A stretch of 64,000 nucleotides of DNA from JAYVFR01 sp043772945. Its GTDB lineage: Bacteria > Patescibacteriota > JACMRA01. The notes under the pieces were generated by a model that had not been told where the DNA came from, searched no databases, and saw only the letters and a list, made by a program, of their open reading frames with translations. The DNA lies in contig JAYVFR010000012.1 of assembly GCA_043772945.1 (NCBI GenBank), positions 1 through 64,000 of the forward strand, in the 5' to 3' direction. Shown here one piece after another: positions 1 through 8,938 of the stretch (the first letter of the stretch is position 1; the number at the start of each line of letters is the position of its first letter). The position numbers and the translations under genes are program-made.

Positions 1-4
1 TTAG

Positions 5-385
5 TTATTCTAAAATAGTGATGTTCGAACTTATTTGTAATTTGTTTTTGTTTTTGTTTAACTGTATGTTTTGCCATATGAAAAATAGTTATGTTCTCAA
101 TATATACTAATATTTAAGAATGGACAAATAAATAAACCTATTGCTATTCTTTTCTGTATAGACGCAAAACCTACCAATAAGAGTTGTTGCTTAGATATTA
201 TGAAATATCAAGCAGATCTTACTGATAATCAAGTTAGTTTAACTTCTGGATACTGACCTAAAGTCAAATTAACAAAACCATCTAAGTATTCTAAACATGA
301 ATTACTTAATTGAATCTTGTACATCCTTAAAGCTGAAGTGCAGGGAGAAAGTTACTTAATAATTACCCACATTTTAGAATAGTGG
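5..385 (+). mobile_element. Relic of an IS5-like insertion element with terminal inverted repeats
   Basis: An 11-bp perfect inverted repeat (TATTCTAAAAT at 7-17, its complement at 373-383) bounds about 380 bp. Between the ends, a plus-strand frame starting near 138 reads like the N-terminus of an IS5-family transposase (YQADLTDNQ near 211, then PKVKLTKPSKYSKHELLN, then ILYILKAE), interrupted by TGA codons and then lost. No intact transposase remains, so this is a dead remnant. The family assignment rests on my recognition of the typical DLTD...RKYS...LNAILY pattern; the exact element type is not certain. Confidence 0.6.
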
Positions 386-452
386 ATAAATACTTTATCA
401 AGTTTTAAAAAAGTGCTTTTTTAGATTATTTTTATAATTCATCTCAAGCGGG

Positions 453-2051
453 CTATTTACTCCAAATATAACGAAGCCCGCTACCAAAATATAAAAAGTT
501 TTTGCTAATTAAGACCAAACAGGTAAATAACATTGCCCAAGTGTTATAGTTGTACAGCAAATCTATCCCATGATTTTTAAAAGAAAAACCAAGTAAAGTG
601 CAATAAACTAAGCACACTACTAAAGCGATGTTAACAGTTACAATAAAAGGGATAGAAACTGATTGAGTTTTAGCGTTAGTTGCTTGCCATGCAAGCTTTT
701 TACCGAATAATAGTGTAGAAATTGCATAAATATAAGTATAAGTATTTGAAAGACCTGCTAGTATTAAGCCTAGATGAAATTTACTTTTACGAATTTTAAA
801 TGTCCAAAATAATTCATACATAATGTAAGGAACATAAAAAATATAATTTAATAAATTAAGTTTTTCGGGATATAGCAACAGTAACAAAAAAATATGCAGC
901 CCCAAAAGTGGCGAAAGGGCCTCCGTAGTATAGTAAGTAAAATTAGATAAATAACACATCCGAGCTCCAAAACCTAAACGATTACCATGCAATAAATCGC
1001 TGAAAAATAATTCAAGAGAACCACTACACCAACGATTATGTTGCTTGAAATAAGCTTCCAGATTATCAGGGCAAATTCCCTGGCTTATAACGAGTGGTAA
1101 AAAAACAGTTTGATAACCAATTTTTTTTAGCATCAAGCCCTGCCTAACATCTTCGCTACCATGACACTTTGGACTTCCTCCACCCTGCAGAATGGCTTTC
1201 CTGCGATATATTGCACTAGTTCCAACACAAATAGCCCCACCAAATAAACTACGAGCAGGCTGTGTAATTCTATAAAAATCCTCAGTAATTACTCCAGCAC
1301 CATACTCGACCCAAGACCTCTTTGAAACAGCTTTATCAGTTGCGAAGTATTGAGGTGTCTGTAAGATTCCAATTCGTTTATTAATTTCTAAATATGGTAT
1401 CGTCTCTTTTAAAGCATCAACGTGAGGTCTAAAATCAGCGTCTAAAACAAGCGTATATTTGCCATTGCTATTGTCATAACCATATTGGAGGTTTCCTGAT
1501 TTTTTGTACTCTCTTTTGTTTGGTCTAGAAAGATAATTAAATCTATAATCATCAACTAAATTCTTTAAGCTTAAATCACCCTTGTCATCTAGCACATAAA
1601 CTTTGTAATTTTTGTAGTTAAGGTTTTTAATAGCGTCTAAAGTTTTACTAATTAGTTCTACTTCTTCTCCACAAGTTGGCAAAAATATGTCCACAGTAGG
1701 TTCATCATTTTCATTCCAGAATTCTTCAATTAACTCAACATGAGACTCAAGTTGAAACTTAGGATAGAAAATATTAATCAAAAAGTATATAACTTTGTTA
1801 ATTAAAAAATAACTTCCCAAAATCACAAACAAAATAAACAAACTAAAGTTTAAATTTAAAGTCTGGATTAAACTTGAATACGCCAATAGCGTAGCAATTA
1901 AACCAAGTAAAGAAACTACATTAACAATCCATGATTGGCGAATTACATATTGATATTTATCCCAAGTTTTACTAAGGCTGTTTATAGGCATTTTGTGTCT
2001 GTTTTTGTTTAACTCCTTAGTAAATTTGATTTTTAAACTTTTATCAAGCAT
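453..2051 (-). CDS. Processive family-2 glycosyltransferase, cellulose-synthase-like membrane protein
   Basis: A 532-residue membrane glycosyltransferase likely to extend a surface polysaccharide from a nucleotide sugar on the cytoplasmic side. Two hydrophobic helices (about 42-62 and 70-95) precede the GT-A domain. Visible catalytic signature: DDKGD at 155-159, DADF at 204-207 for the metal-bound nucleotide, SED near 299-301 as the base, and QHNRW at 337-341, the Q-x-x-R-W motif of processive enzymes. Several membrane helices follow (about 365-530), as in BcsA-type enzymes. No PilZ domain or cellulose operon partner is present, so the product is unknown. It is transcribed away from rplY. Confidence 0.82.
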   Translation of the reverse strand: MLDKSLKIKFTKELNKNRHKMPINSLSKTWDKYQYVIRQSWIVNVVSLLGLIATLLAYSSLIQTLNLNFSLFILFVILGSYFLINKVIYFLINIFYPKFQLESHVELIEEFWNENDEPTVDIFLPTCGEEVELISKTLDAIKNLNYKNYKVYVLDDKGDLSLKNLVDDYRFNYLSRPNKREYKKSGNLQYGYDNSNGKYTLVLDADFRPHVDALKETIPYLEINKRIGILQTPQYFATDKAVSKRSWVEYGAGVITEDFYRITQPARSLFGGAICVGTSAIYRRKAILQGGGSPKCHGSEDVRQGLMLKKIGYQTVFLPLVISQGICPDNLEAYFKQHNRWCSGSLELFFSDLLHGNRLGFGARMCYLSNFTYYTTEALSPLLGLHIFLLLLLYPEKLNLLNYIFYVPYIMYELFWTFKIRKSKFHLGLILAGLSNTYTYIYAISTLLFGKKLAWQATNAKTQSVSIPFIVTVNIALVVCLVYCTLLGFSFKNHGIDLLYNYNTWAMLFTCLVLISKNFLYFGSGLRYIWSK

Positions 2052-2149
2052 AAACTAAGATTGATGGCACTTTATTGACAAAAAGCGTAAAAATTAGCTT
2101 TAAAGAATTAATATTGAAATTTCTCAACTAAAAATGAATTTACGAAAAT

Positions 2150-2776
2150 ATGTCTAAACATTATCAGCTAAACGCGAGTCTACGCGACTTACTAGGAACA
2201 AAAAGTATGAAAGTCGTAAGGCGAAAAGGAGACTCTCCTGCAGTAATTTACTCAAAAAGCTTAAAATCCATAAGCTTATCTATTAATACTGGAGAATTTT
2301 TGAAAGTATATAAGCAGTCAGGCTACACTCACGTTATAGATTTATCTATCGACGGCAAAGTACAACCATGTTTAGTTAAAGATTTAGATGTACACCCATC
2401 TAAAAGAACACTTCGCCACGTTGATTTTATTGCAGTAAACTTAAAAGAAAAAATTACGGCATTTGTACCTATTAGATTAATAGGAATTAGTGAAGGTGCT
2501 AAAAATTTAGGTGGAGTTGTTAACCCAGCCCTTGAAGAAATTGAAATTGAGGCTTTACCAGATAACTTACCAGAAGAGATTGTTGTAAATATTGAATCTT
2601 TAAAAACTTTTGGAGATGCAATTTACATCCGCGATATCGAAGTTAACGGTAAATATATAATTCTGGCACAAGCAGATGAATTAGTTGTAAATCTAGCAGA
2701 GCAAAGTCAAGAAATTATAGCGGAGGAAGTAGTAACGGAGGTAACAACAGGTGAAGATAAATCTATAACTAAATAA
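2150..2776 (+). CDS. rplY: 50S ribosomal protein bL25, long Ctc form
   Basis: 208 residues, the length of the two-domain Ctc type. The N-terminal 5S-rRNA-binding domain includes the stretch around VIYSKSLKSISLSI and DLDVHPSKRTLRHVDFIAV (residues about 80-100), the family hallmark. The C-terminal beta domain (about 100-190) contains PIRLIGISEGAKNLGGVV and ALPDNLPEEIVVNIE. An acidic tail closes the protein. It binds 5S rRNA in the central protuberance. It is 23 bp upstream of rplO, an unusual pairing because uL15 normally sits in the spc operon, so the usual cluster is rearranged. No Shine-Dalgarno site precedes the ATG. Confidence 0.93.
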   Translation: MSKHYQLNASLRDLLGTKSMKVVRRKGDSPAVIYSKSLKSISLSINTGEFLKVYKQSGYTHVIDLSIDGKVQPCLVKDLDVHPSKRTLRHVDFIAVNLKEKITAFVPIRLIGISEGAKNLGGVVNPALEEIEIEALPDNLPEEIVVNIESLKTFGDAIYIRDIEVNGKYIILAQADELVVNLAEQSQEIIAEEVVTEVTTGEDKSITK

Positions 2777-2799
2777 TTCTAAATAATTCTTAAAAAAAT

Positions 2800-3240
2800 A
2801 TGATTACATTAAATAACTTACCAAAAACAGTTCAAAAAAAGAAAAAAGTTTTAGGACGTGGTCCTGGTTCAGGGTTAGGTAAAAATGCAGGTAAGGGTGA
2901 CAAAGGACAAACTAAACGTGGTGGTAAACGTCCAGTTTATTTTACTGGTAACGCATCCGATGCTGGACAATCAGCTTTAGCTCGCAGTCCTAAACTTAGA
3001 GGTTTCAAAGCTCGTGAAAACAAACAGCATGCAGTAGTGCAATTAAAAACAATTTTAGAAAATTATTCTATTGATGAAATCGTTAATCTTGAAAGTTTAA
3101 TATCTAAAACAATTGTCAAAACAAAAATTAAAACTATTAAAGTGATAAAAACAAATGGCTTAAAAGCAGATGTTAAGCTACCAAAATTTGACGAAAATGA
3201 GAATTTTGTACTGAGTAAAGGAGTAAAAGATATGCAGTAA
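2800..3240 (+). CDS. rplO: 50S ribosomal protein uL15
   Basis: 146 residues. The glycine- and lysine-rich N-terminal extension (GRGPGSGLGKNAGKG at about 20-34, then KGQTKRGGKRP) is the typical uL15 rRNA-binding tail, followed by LRGFKARENK and a C-terminal alpha/beta part ending VLSKGVKDMQ. The C-terminus is a few residues shorter than in E. coli and lacks the final Gly-Gly. It sits between rplY and a tRNA-Ile with no spc-operon partner nearby, so it is an isolated copy of a gene that normally lies next to secY. Confidence 0.9.
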   Translation: MITLNNLPKTVQKKKKVLGRGPGSGLGKNAGKGDKGQTKRGGKRPVYFTGNASDAGQSALARSPKLRGFKARENKQHAVVQLKTILENYSIDEIVNLESLISKTIVKTKIKTIKVIKTNGLKADVKLPKFDENENFVLSKGVKDMQ

Positions 3241-3263
3241 TGCTGTCTTTTCCTGCCTAAGTT

Positions 3264-3340
3264 GGGTATATAGCTCAGTTGGTTAGAGCACTTCACTGAT
3301 AATGAAGAGGTCACTGGTTCGAGTCCAGTTATACCCACCA
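3264..3340 (+). tRNA. tRNA-Ile (GAT)
   Basis: A 77-nt cloverleaf: acceptor GGGTATA/TATACCC, D arm GCTC...GAGC, anticodon stem CTTCA/TGAAG with loop CTGATAA (anticodon GAT), T arm ACTGG/CCAGT with loop TTCGAGT, and an encoded ACCA end. It follows rplO by 23 bp and may be co-transcribed with it. Confidence 0.97.
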
Positions 3341-3406
3341 ACAAAAAATTAAATTCACTTCCAAAATTTTAACAATTAACATTATTAATAATTAACCAAT
3401 AACTAT

Positions 3407-4105
3407 ATGGACTTTTTATTAGCTAGTTTACTACTGATAGTTTCTTTAGTTATATTAAATTATTTACTAATAAACTATTCTAGAAACAATTATTATAAGT
3501 ATCTAAATTCAGATACTAATACAACAAAAATAATAACAAAAAACTCCGATTCTCATCTAGAATTAGAAGATAAAATCTACATAACTTGTAACGGTTTGTT
3601 ATCTAAACCACTAGCTCTAATCAAATCACGGATAACTAGTTTCCGAACTCCATTGTCAAAAAAAATCAATTTATTTCTAGATAAAATCGCTAATAGTTAC
3701 AATTTCTCTATTAATAAAATAGATAGCATAACCAATAGCCAAAAACAGCAAAACAGCAAAACAGGAACTGCAACTAACCACCAAAGTGAATTTGATGAAA
3801 TTCCAGATGATAATCAACACGAAAATACAATTACGCACCATGAACAAACAGAAGAAGAAATATTAACAGAGAAACAACAAAATAAATCTGAGAATTTAAT
3901 TAACTACGAAAAAATAGAAAATGAGTTAATTGTTAGGATGGACAAAGAATCACGAGACCAAAAGTTTATGACAGCCCTAGAGCTTGGGGATATTTACGGC
4001 AAAATGGGCAACAGAGAAGAACAAAAAGAAATGTATTTATGGGTACTTGAAAACTCAGCTGATAAATCAAAAGATATGGCAAGAGATAGAATAATCGCTT
4101 TATAA
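3407..4105 (+). CDS. Membrane-anchored protein of unknown function with helical C-terminal domain
   Basis: I do not recognise a family. 232 residues: one N-terminal transmembrane helix (about 3-24), a polar linker rich in Asn, Gln, Thr and Glu (about 115-165) and a C-terminal helical segment (about 175-232) whose repeating pattern (FMTALELGDIYGKMGNREEQ, then a second helix pair) looks like one TPR-type or FimV-C-like hairpin. The layout suggests a tethered protein-protein interaction module. It stands alone downstream of tRNA-Ile. Confidence 0.6.
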   Translation: MDFLLASLLLIVSLVILNYLLINYSRNNYYKYLNSDTNTTKIITKNSDSHLELEDKIYITCNGLLSKPLALIKSRITSFRTPLSKKINLFLDKIANSYNFSINKIDSITNSQKQQNSKTGTATNHQSEFDEIPDDNQHENTITHHEQTEEEILTEKQQNKSENLINYEKIENELIVRMDKESRDQKFMTALELGDIYGKMGNREEQKEMYLWVLENSADKSKDMARDRIIAL

Positions 4106-4130
4106 TAGCTTTAGAAAACTAATATTCATA

Positions 4131-4165
4131 AAAAAAACGCCAAACTTAAAAATTTAAGCCTAGCG
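4131..4165 (-). terminator. Rho-independent terminator
   Basis: Read on the minus strand, a 13-bp stem (CGCTAGGCTTAAA with TTTAAGTTTGGCG, including G-U pairs) is followed by a run of at least seven T. It lies just downstream of the decayed gene at 4198-4615, so the transcription unit kept its terminator after the gene died. Confidence 0.75.
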
Positions 4166-4197
4166 TATATATAATTTGTTAAATAGGAGTCCAAAAA

Positions 4198-4615
4198 CTA
4201 TTGAATTTCCAGTGTCTTAAATTCCACTGGCAACTCTAGACGAACTATACCATCTTTGTCAGCTTTAAGCGTCGTAGTTTCCACTTTTTTACTGGTTACA
4301 ACGAGCAGCCTACCTAACACCATTTTCTTTTCCATCTTTAGGTTTACCTATAAAAATATAAGACGTACCTTTAAAAAACCCTCCATTAACTTTACTTACG
4401 CTAAAAGTTCCTTGAGATAAAACTTCACGATGATTAGTCTAGCCTTCAACTAAAAGAACTCTATCAGTTTTCTGAGATTCTGTAAGTTCAAAAAGGTCTC
4501 CGATTTGGGGTCTACAAAGTAAGTATAAAAACGCACCACTAAAAAAAGTGATAGCCGCAGCAACCAGAAGCAAATACAGACAATCCGTAATCCAGCTACC
4601 GTTATTTCTAGACAT
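4198..4615 (-). pseudogene. Decayed small membrane-protein gene (one nonsense codon, one frameshift)
   Basis: From the ATG at 4613-4615 the frame encodes MSRNNGSWITDCLYLLLVAA and one transmembrane helix, then LFELTESQKTDRVLLVEG and an in-frame TAG. The same frame continues sensibly (REVLSQGTFSVSKVNGGF, SYIFIGKPKDGKE), then shifts by one base into LGRLLVVTSKKVETTTLKAD and ends VEFKTLEIQ at a TAG at 4198. The coherent amino-acid usage in all three pieces shows a former gene of about 135 codons. Function unknown. It explains the 570-bp gap before 4672. Confidence 0.7.
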
Positions 4616-4671
4616 GGTTTTTCTCCAACAAAAATTTAATCAACTACAATCTATTTTACAGCATATTTAAA

Positions 4672-5310
4672 CTACACGGTCAAACCTGTTTTTGCTTCCT
4701 TCCTGCTCTCTAACTTAGTTTTGAAACCTAAATATCTTGAATAAAGCTCAAATGGGATATAAACCAAATACAAAATAACAACTGGAGTAAATGATCCTCG
4801 CGTAATATTAATCACTACAATATGTAAAAAGATTGTCCATAGCATTATATTTACAATCAAGTGAAGTTTATTCCACTTTTTACCCAACCATTTGCGAGAC
4901 TGTGTGTTTGAAGTTAAGGCAAGCGGAATTGATAACCACATAGAAGCTAAACCAAGAGCTATATAAAGCTCAAAATCTGGTGTATAGCCAGCTAATAATT
5001 TAGGTCGCAATAAATTCCAGAATGGTGCCATAACATAGTGCCCGATAGCTAAAGTACACATTAAAATTCCAATTTGACTACGACTGTATTGGATTGAGTT
5101 AGAAATTTTTAGCCAGAGACCTTTGAGAGACAATCTTTTGATTAGTCCAGGTAAAATTACTATTAAAAATGTTATGGCTGAAGAATTACCAAATTGCTTA
5201 CCAACCTCCCAAGAGCTTTTTGGAATATAAATTAAGACTAAAATTGGCACAATAATTGATAAGATTATTAAAATTTTAGAAATATTTTTAATTAATTTAT
5301 TGTAATTCAT
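4672..5310 (-). CDS. Ferric-reductase-like transmembrane haem protein
   Basis: 212 residues with about six hydrophobic helices. The pattern RSQIGILMCTLAIGHYVMAP (about 79-98), PLALTSNTQSRKWLGKKW and NKLHLIVNIMLWTIFLHIVV (about 148-167) matches the ferric reductase-like domain (PF01794; MsrQ/YedZ/NOX core), with histidines in two helices that would hold b-type haem. The flavin domain found in NOX enzymes is absent; a separate FAD/NAD reductase lies at 28212-28991. A role in transmembrane electron transfer is inferred. Confidence 0.7.
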   Translation of the reverse strand: MNYNKLIKNISKILIILSIIVPILVLIYIPKSSWEVGKQFGNSSAITFLIVILPGLIKRLSLKGLWLKISNSIQYSRSQIGILMCTLAIGHYVMAPFWNLLRPKLLAGYTPDFELYIALGLASMWLSIPLALTSNTQSRKWLGKKWNKLHLIVNIMLWTIFLHIVVINITRGSFTPVVILYLVYIPFELYSRYLGFKTKLESRKEAKTGLTV

Positions 5311-5359
5311 TTTAGTAATAAAATATAATAATTTAGGATTGTTGACCAGACAATATTTT

Positions 5360-6091
5360 TTATTTGTAAATCCAAAGATTGTAAGCTACAAACGAGAGAT
5401 TTCTCTCTGCCACTACTCGTGAATCTAATTGACGTAGAGTTCCGCTAGCTACGTTACGAGGATTAGCAAAAGTTGCCTCAAATCCAGTTTTTGACATTTT
5501 ACCAAGCTTAATACCTTGCGTAATATCATTATTTAGTTTCTCAAAATCTTTTTTAGTAATAAACACCTCACCTCGAACTTCAAGCTCACGTTTGTCTGAT
5601 ATTTCTTTTGGGATTGAATTAATTTGTTTTGCATTTTCTGTAACATCCTCCCCAGTATACCCATCCCCTCTAGTAACTGCCCTAAGCAATAAACCATTTT
5701 TATAAATAAGCGAAAGAGCTAAACCATCAAGTTTTGGTTCACAAATGTACTGGATATCATCATTTAGAATTTCTTTCCCTAGATTCTTAAGGGCGTAATC
5801 TTTATAACGACTCTCCCAATCCGAAAGCTCTTCAAAAGTAAAAATATCATTCAAAGAAAGCATTCGTCGCGTATGATTAATCTTATTAAAACCTTCTAAA
5901 ACACCCCCTGCAATCATATAATTGGGGCTATTGAGATTAATTTTAGTCGGATTATCTAATTCATACAGAGTTATTTTATGCTTTAAATCATCTAGCGCAT
6001 TCTCACTTATTTCTTCAACATCAAACAAATGAATTTGGTTGCGATATTGATTAACTTTTTTGATTAAATTGAGATATTCTGAGTGAGTCAT
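5360..6091 (-). CDS. ligA: Truncated NAD-dependent DNA ligase (adenylation domain only)
   Basis: 243 residues against about 670 for full LigA. The N-terminal NMN-binding Ia region (1-60) and the nucleotidyltransferase core are present: EPKLDG with active Lys120, then RGDGYTGEDVT, LEVRGEV and NPRNVASGTLRQLDS. The frame stops at TAA directly after NLSFVAYNLWIYK, where the OB fold should begin; the OB, zinc, HhH and BRCT parts are missing, and the 50 bp before the next gene do not continue it. It could self-adenylate but should not seal nicks alone. It is either a relic or half of a split enzyme; an intact ligA elsewhere would settle this. Confidence 0.8.
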   Translation of the reverse strand: MTHSEYLNLIKKVNQYRNQIHLFDVEEISENALDDLKHKITLYELDNPTKINLNSPNYMIAGGVLEGFNKINHTRRMLSLNDIFTFEELSDWESRYKDYALKNLGKEILNDDIQYICEPKLDGLALSLIYKNGLLLRAVTRGDGYTGEDVTENAKQINSIPKEISDKRELEVRGEVFITKKDFEKLNNDITQGIKLGKMSKTGFEATFANPRNVASGTLRQLDSRVVAERNLSFVAYNLWIYK

Positions 6092-6192
6092 TTGAATTTA
6101 TTGTATTTTATTTAATCTGATTTAAACGCTTCTGCAATATCATAAGTAAGCTCTTTATATAAATGAATTAAAAGTAAGTTTTGAAGTAAGTT

Positions 6193-6348
6193 TTAAATAA
6201 TCAATTCTAAATTTTCTTTTTCTACCAAAAATTTAACTTTCAATTCCTGTATAAAATTAATTTCATGCTTTTCACTTATACTTAGTTTGAAGTCTTTATT
6301 TGGTTTAAAAGTTCCAGTACCCTTTATAATGAAAGAACAGTAATTACC
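6193..6348 (-). pseudogene. In-frame 51-codon extension beyond the acetyltransferase stop codon
   Basis: Immediately after the TAA of the upstream acetyltransferase (6349-6351) the same frame stays open for 51 codons (CSFIIKGTGTFKPNKDF, then SISEKHEINFIQELKVKF) and ends in TAA at 6193. It has no start codon. The composition is protein-like, so it may be a lost C-terminal extension or a fragment of another gene. No function can be named. Confidence 0.3.
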
Positions 6349-6894
6349 TTATAAAAATTTTTTTAGTTTTATTATTGGCATGTATACTTTATCATTTATT
6401 TTAAAACAATTTTCAAAATCTCTCTCTATTACAAATCCGAAATCTTCATAAAATTTTATTGCTCTGATATTATACTTAGCAACTTCAGCTGTTATTTCTT
6501 TTATTTGTAATTTTCGTAACCTATCAATCGTAAAAACCATCAGCATTCCACCATAAGATCTTCCGATGTATTCAGGTGCAAGATATATTTCCTGGATCTT
6601 CCCTTTGGTACTAGAACTTAGTTGATAATTCACAAATCCCGCTACTTTTTTATCTACATGAATTATATATACACTGAGTTTTTGATTATTTTGAATTTCA
6701 AATATTGTTTGCTGAATCCTATCTTTTAAAGATTTATGAGTTACCAGTTTATAAATATCATCATACGATATACCATGTTTCTGATTTGGGTAAGTATCAA
6801 GCCAAGATCTTTGCTTCAAATCAATATAACCCTCAGCATCTGTCTCAGTAATTAATTTAATTTCAACTAAACTTTTTTTTAATTCTTTACTCAT
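6349..6894 (-). CDS. GNAT-family N-acetyltransferase
   Basis: 181 residues. GNAT motifs are visible: the beta-4 strand segment KIQEIYLAPEYIGRSYGGML (about 117-136), in which the acetyl-CoA P-loop is a variant of the usual Q/R-x-x-G-x-G/A, then ITAEVAKYNIRAIKFYEDFGFV (about 138-160), the classic N-x-x-A-x-x-F-Y-x-x-x-G-F C-terminal signature. Substrate unknown; it could be a protein N-terminus, a polyamine or a small amine. It follows typA on the same strand. Confidence 0.8.
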   Translation of the reverse strand: MSKELKKSLVEIKLITETDAEGYIDLKQRSWLDTYPNQKHGISYDDIYKLVTHKSLKDRIQQTIFEIQNNQKLSVYIIHVDKKVAGFVNYQLSSSTKGKIQEIYLAPEYIGRSYGGMLMVFTIDRLRKLQIKEITAEVAKYNIRAIKFYEDFGFVIERDFENCFKINDKVYMPIIKLKKFL

Positions 6895-6942
6895 ATAAAA
6901 GAGAACAAAATTTAAAAATCTTTCTAAAGAGCTGTAAAAAAA

Positions 6943-8784
6943 CTATCCGCGTTTGTTACGCTTTCTCTCATTTGGATCCAAATATTGTTTCCTGATACGC
7001 AGATTTAACGGAGTAATTTCTACTAATTCATCGTCTCCAATATAACCCAAACAGTTTTCAAGTGTCATTTCACGAGGAGTTATCAAGCTAATAGCATCAT
7101 CGTTTCCGCTTGAACGAACATTGCTCATCTGTTTACCTTTGCAAGGATTTAACTCCAAATCTTCACCCTTAGAGGATTCACCAATAACCATTCCTTTATA
7201 AACTTCAATAGCAGGTTTTACAAATAATGTTCCACGCATTTGAGCATTATCAAGAGCATATGCCATTATCATTCCGCTTTCAGTTGAAACTAAACTTCCA
7301 TGATCATTACTAACATCAAGTTTTATAAGTGGTTTGTAACTATCAAATAAGCTATGCATTATGACAGTTCCACGTGTATTAGAAATTAAATAAGACTTAA
7401 GTCCGATAAGGGCTCTTGTTGCCATAGTAGCCTGGAAGTGAAATTCTGTCCCAGCATCATTTGGACCGATGTCACTAATGTCAGCACTTCTTTTACCAAG
7501 TTCTTGCATTATTAAACCCTGATACTCCTGAGGAACATCAATCTCAACAGTTTCAAACGGTTCCTGTTTCACTCCATTAATTTCTTGAAAAATTACTTGA
7601 GGACGACTAACTTCAAGCTCAAAACCTTCACGACGCATAGCCTCAATTAAAACTGAAAGATGTAATTCCCCACGACCTGAAACAATAAATTTCTCACTAC
7701 TTTCAGGATGATCTAAAACACGAAGGGCTACATTAGTTTCTAACTCTCTATAAAGACGATCACGAATTTGGCGAGAAGTTCCAAGCTTGCCTTCTTTACC
7801 GCTAAGTGGAGAAGTGTTGACTCCAAAAGTCATTTGAATAGTTGGTTCGTCTACCACAACTCGATCAAGTGCTTTGTCAAACTCGGGAGTTGTAATAGTA
7901 TCTCCAATACTGGCAAGCTCAAGACCTCCGACCATTACAATTTCACCTGCACTAGCCTCTTCTACTTCTTTAAGTCCAAGTCCATCAAATACCATTAGAT
8001 TTGAGACTCGACCCTTAATCGTCTTGTCGGCTTGAATTGCTTCAATTGATTGGTTTTTGTAAATTTTACCGTTACTAATTTTACCAACTGCCATACGACC
8101 CTTGAAAGAATCATAATGAAGAGCTAAAACTAAAATTTGTAGTGGATTCATTTCCTCTGTTATTTCAATAGTAACCTTATGCTCTGGAATTACTTCAATC
8201 ACCCTGTCAAGAAAATGAAACAAATCATCCTGCAATTCATTTGGTTTGGCCCCAGCTTTACCTTGCACTCCACTTGCATACACTGTTACAAAATCTATTT
8301 GTTCATCACTAGCCCCTAAGTCTAGAAATAAATCCTCAACTTTAGAAAGAGCCCTTGCTGGATCAGCTGCTGGCTTATCAACTTTGTTTACAATTACAAT
8401 AACAGGGTGACCTAGTTCAATTGCTTTTTTTAATACAAATTTAGTTTGAGGCATTGGACCTTCCTGTGCATCTACAAGAAGAGCTACTCCATCAACCATA
8501 CGTAGAGTTCGCTCAACTTCTCCACCAAAATCAGCGTGGCCAGGAGTATCTACAATATTGATCTTGTAATCTTTATAATAAATACTAGCGTTTTTTGCTT
8601 TAATGGTAATCCCTCGCTCTTTTTCCTGATCCATACTGTCCATGATAAGGTTTCCTAAAGTCTCTACATTACGAATTTCAAGAGTTTGACGAATTAGACC
8701 ATCGGTTAAAGTTGTTTTACCGTGATCCACGTGCGCAATAATAGCTATATTGCGAATTTTGTTTGCGCTAAAATTTGAAGACAT
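6943..8784 (-). CDS. typA: GTP-binding translation factor TypA/BipA
   Basis: A ribosome-associated translational GTPase for assembly and stress adaptation. I start it at the ATG at 8782-8784 (MSSNFSANKIRN), giving 613 residues, the usual length; an in-frame upstream extension is atypical. The G domain shows AHVDHGKTTL, the switch region RGITIKAKN, VDTPGHADFGGEVER and NKVDKPAA. Domains II, III (EF-G-like) and V (TPREMTLENCLGYIGDDELV, with RIRKQYLDPNERKR near the end) follow, and the C-terminal BipA-specific domain is complete. No SD site precedes the ATG. Confidence 0.95.
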   Translation of the reverse strand: MSSNFSANKIRNIAIIAHVDHGKTTLTDGLIRQTLEIRNVETLGNLIMDSMDQEKERGITIKAKNASIYYKDYKINIVDTPGHADFGGEVERTLRMVDGVALLVDAQEGPMPQTKFVLKKAIELGHPVIVIVNKVDKPAADPARALSKVEDLFLDLGASDEQIDFVTVYASGVQGKAGAKPNELQDDLFHFLDRVIEVIPEHKVTIEITEEMNPLQILVLALHYDSFKGRMAVGKISNGKIYKNQSIEAIQADKTIKGRVSNLMVFDGLGLKEVEEASAGEIVMVGGLELASIGDTITTPEFDKALDRVVVDEPTIQMTFGVNTSPLSGKEGKLGTSRQIRDRLYRELETNVALRVLDHPESSEKFIVSGRGELHLSVLIEAMRREGFELEVSRPQVIFQEINGVKQEPFETVEIDVPQEYQGLIMQELGKRSADISDIGPNDAGTEFHFQATMATRALIGLKSYLISNTRGTVIMHSLFDSYKPLIKLDVSNDHGSLVSTESGMIMAYALDNAQMRGTLFVKPAIEVYKGMVIGESSKGEDLELNPCKGKQMSNVRSSGNDDAISLITPREMTLENCLGYIGDDELVEITPLNLRIRKQYLDPNERKRNKRG

Positions 8785-8938
8785 ATAAATAACTTGCCCA
8801 AAAAAGTTTCTTATTGTCAAAAACCATCTTGAAATCAATAAAATCATATTAGAGCTATCAATTACACGAATCCTAGATAAGCCTTTAAAATTGTGCTACT
8901 TTTTTGGAGGAAAACAACTTTTTTTAGAGAAACCAAAA

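Noticed and set aside
3063..3344. Minus-strand frame of 93 codons containing a GLEPVTSSL-like segment
   Set aside because: This is the well-known spurious reading of an antisense tRNA; it covers tRNA-Ile and the end of rplO.
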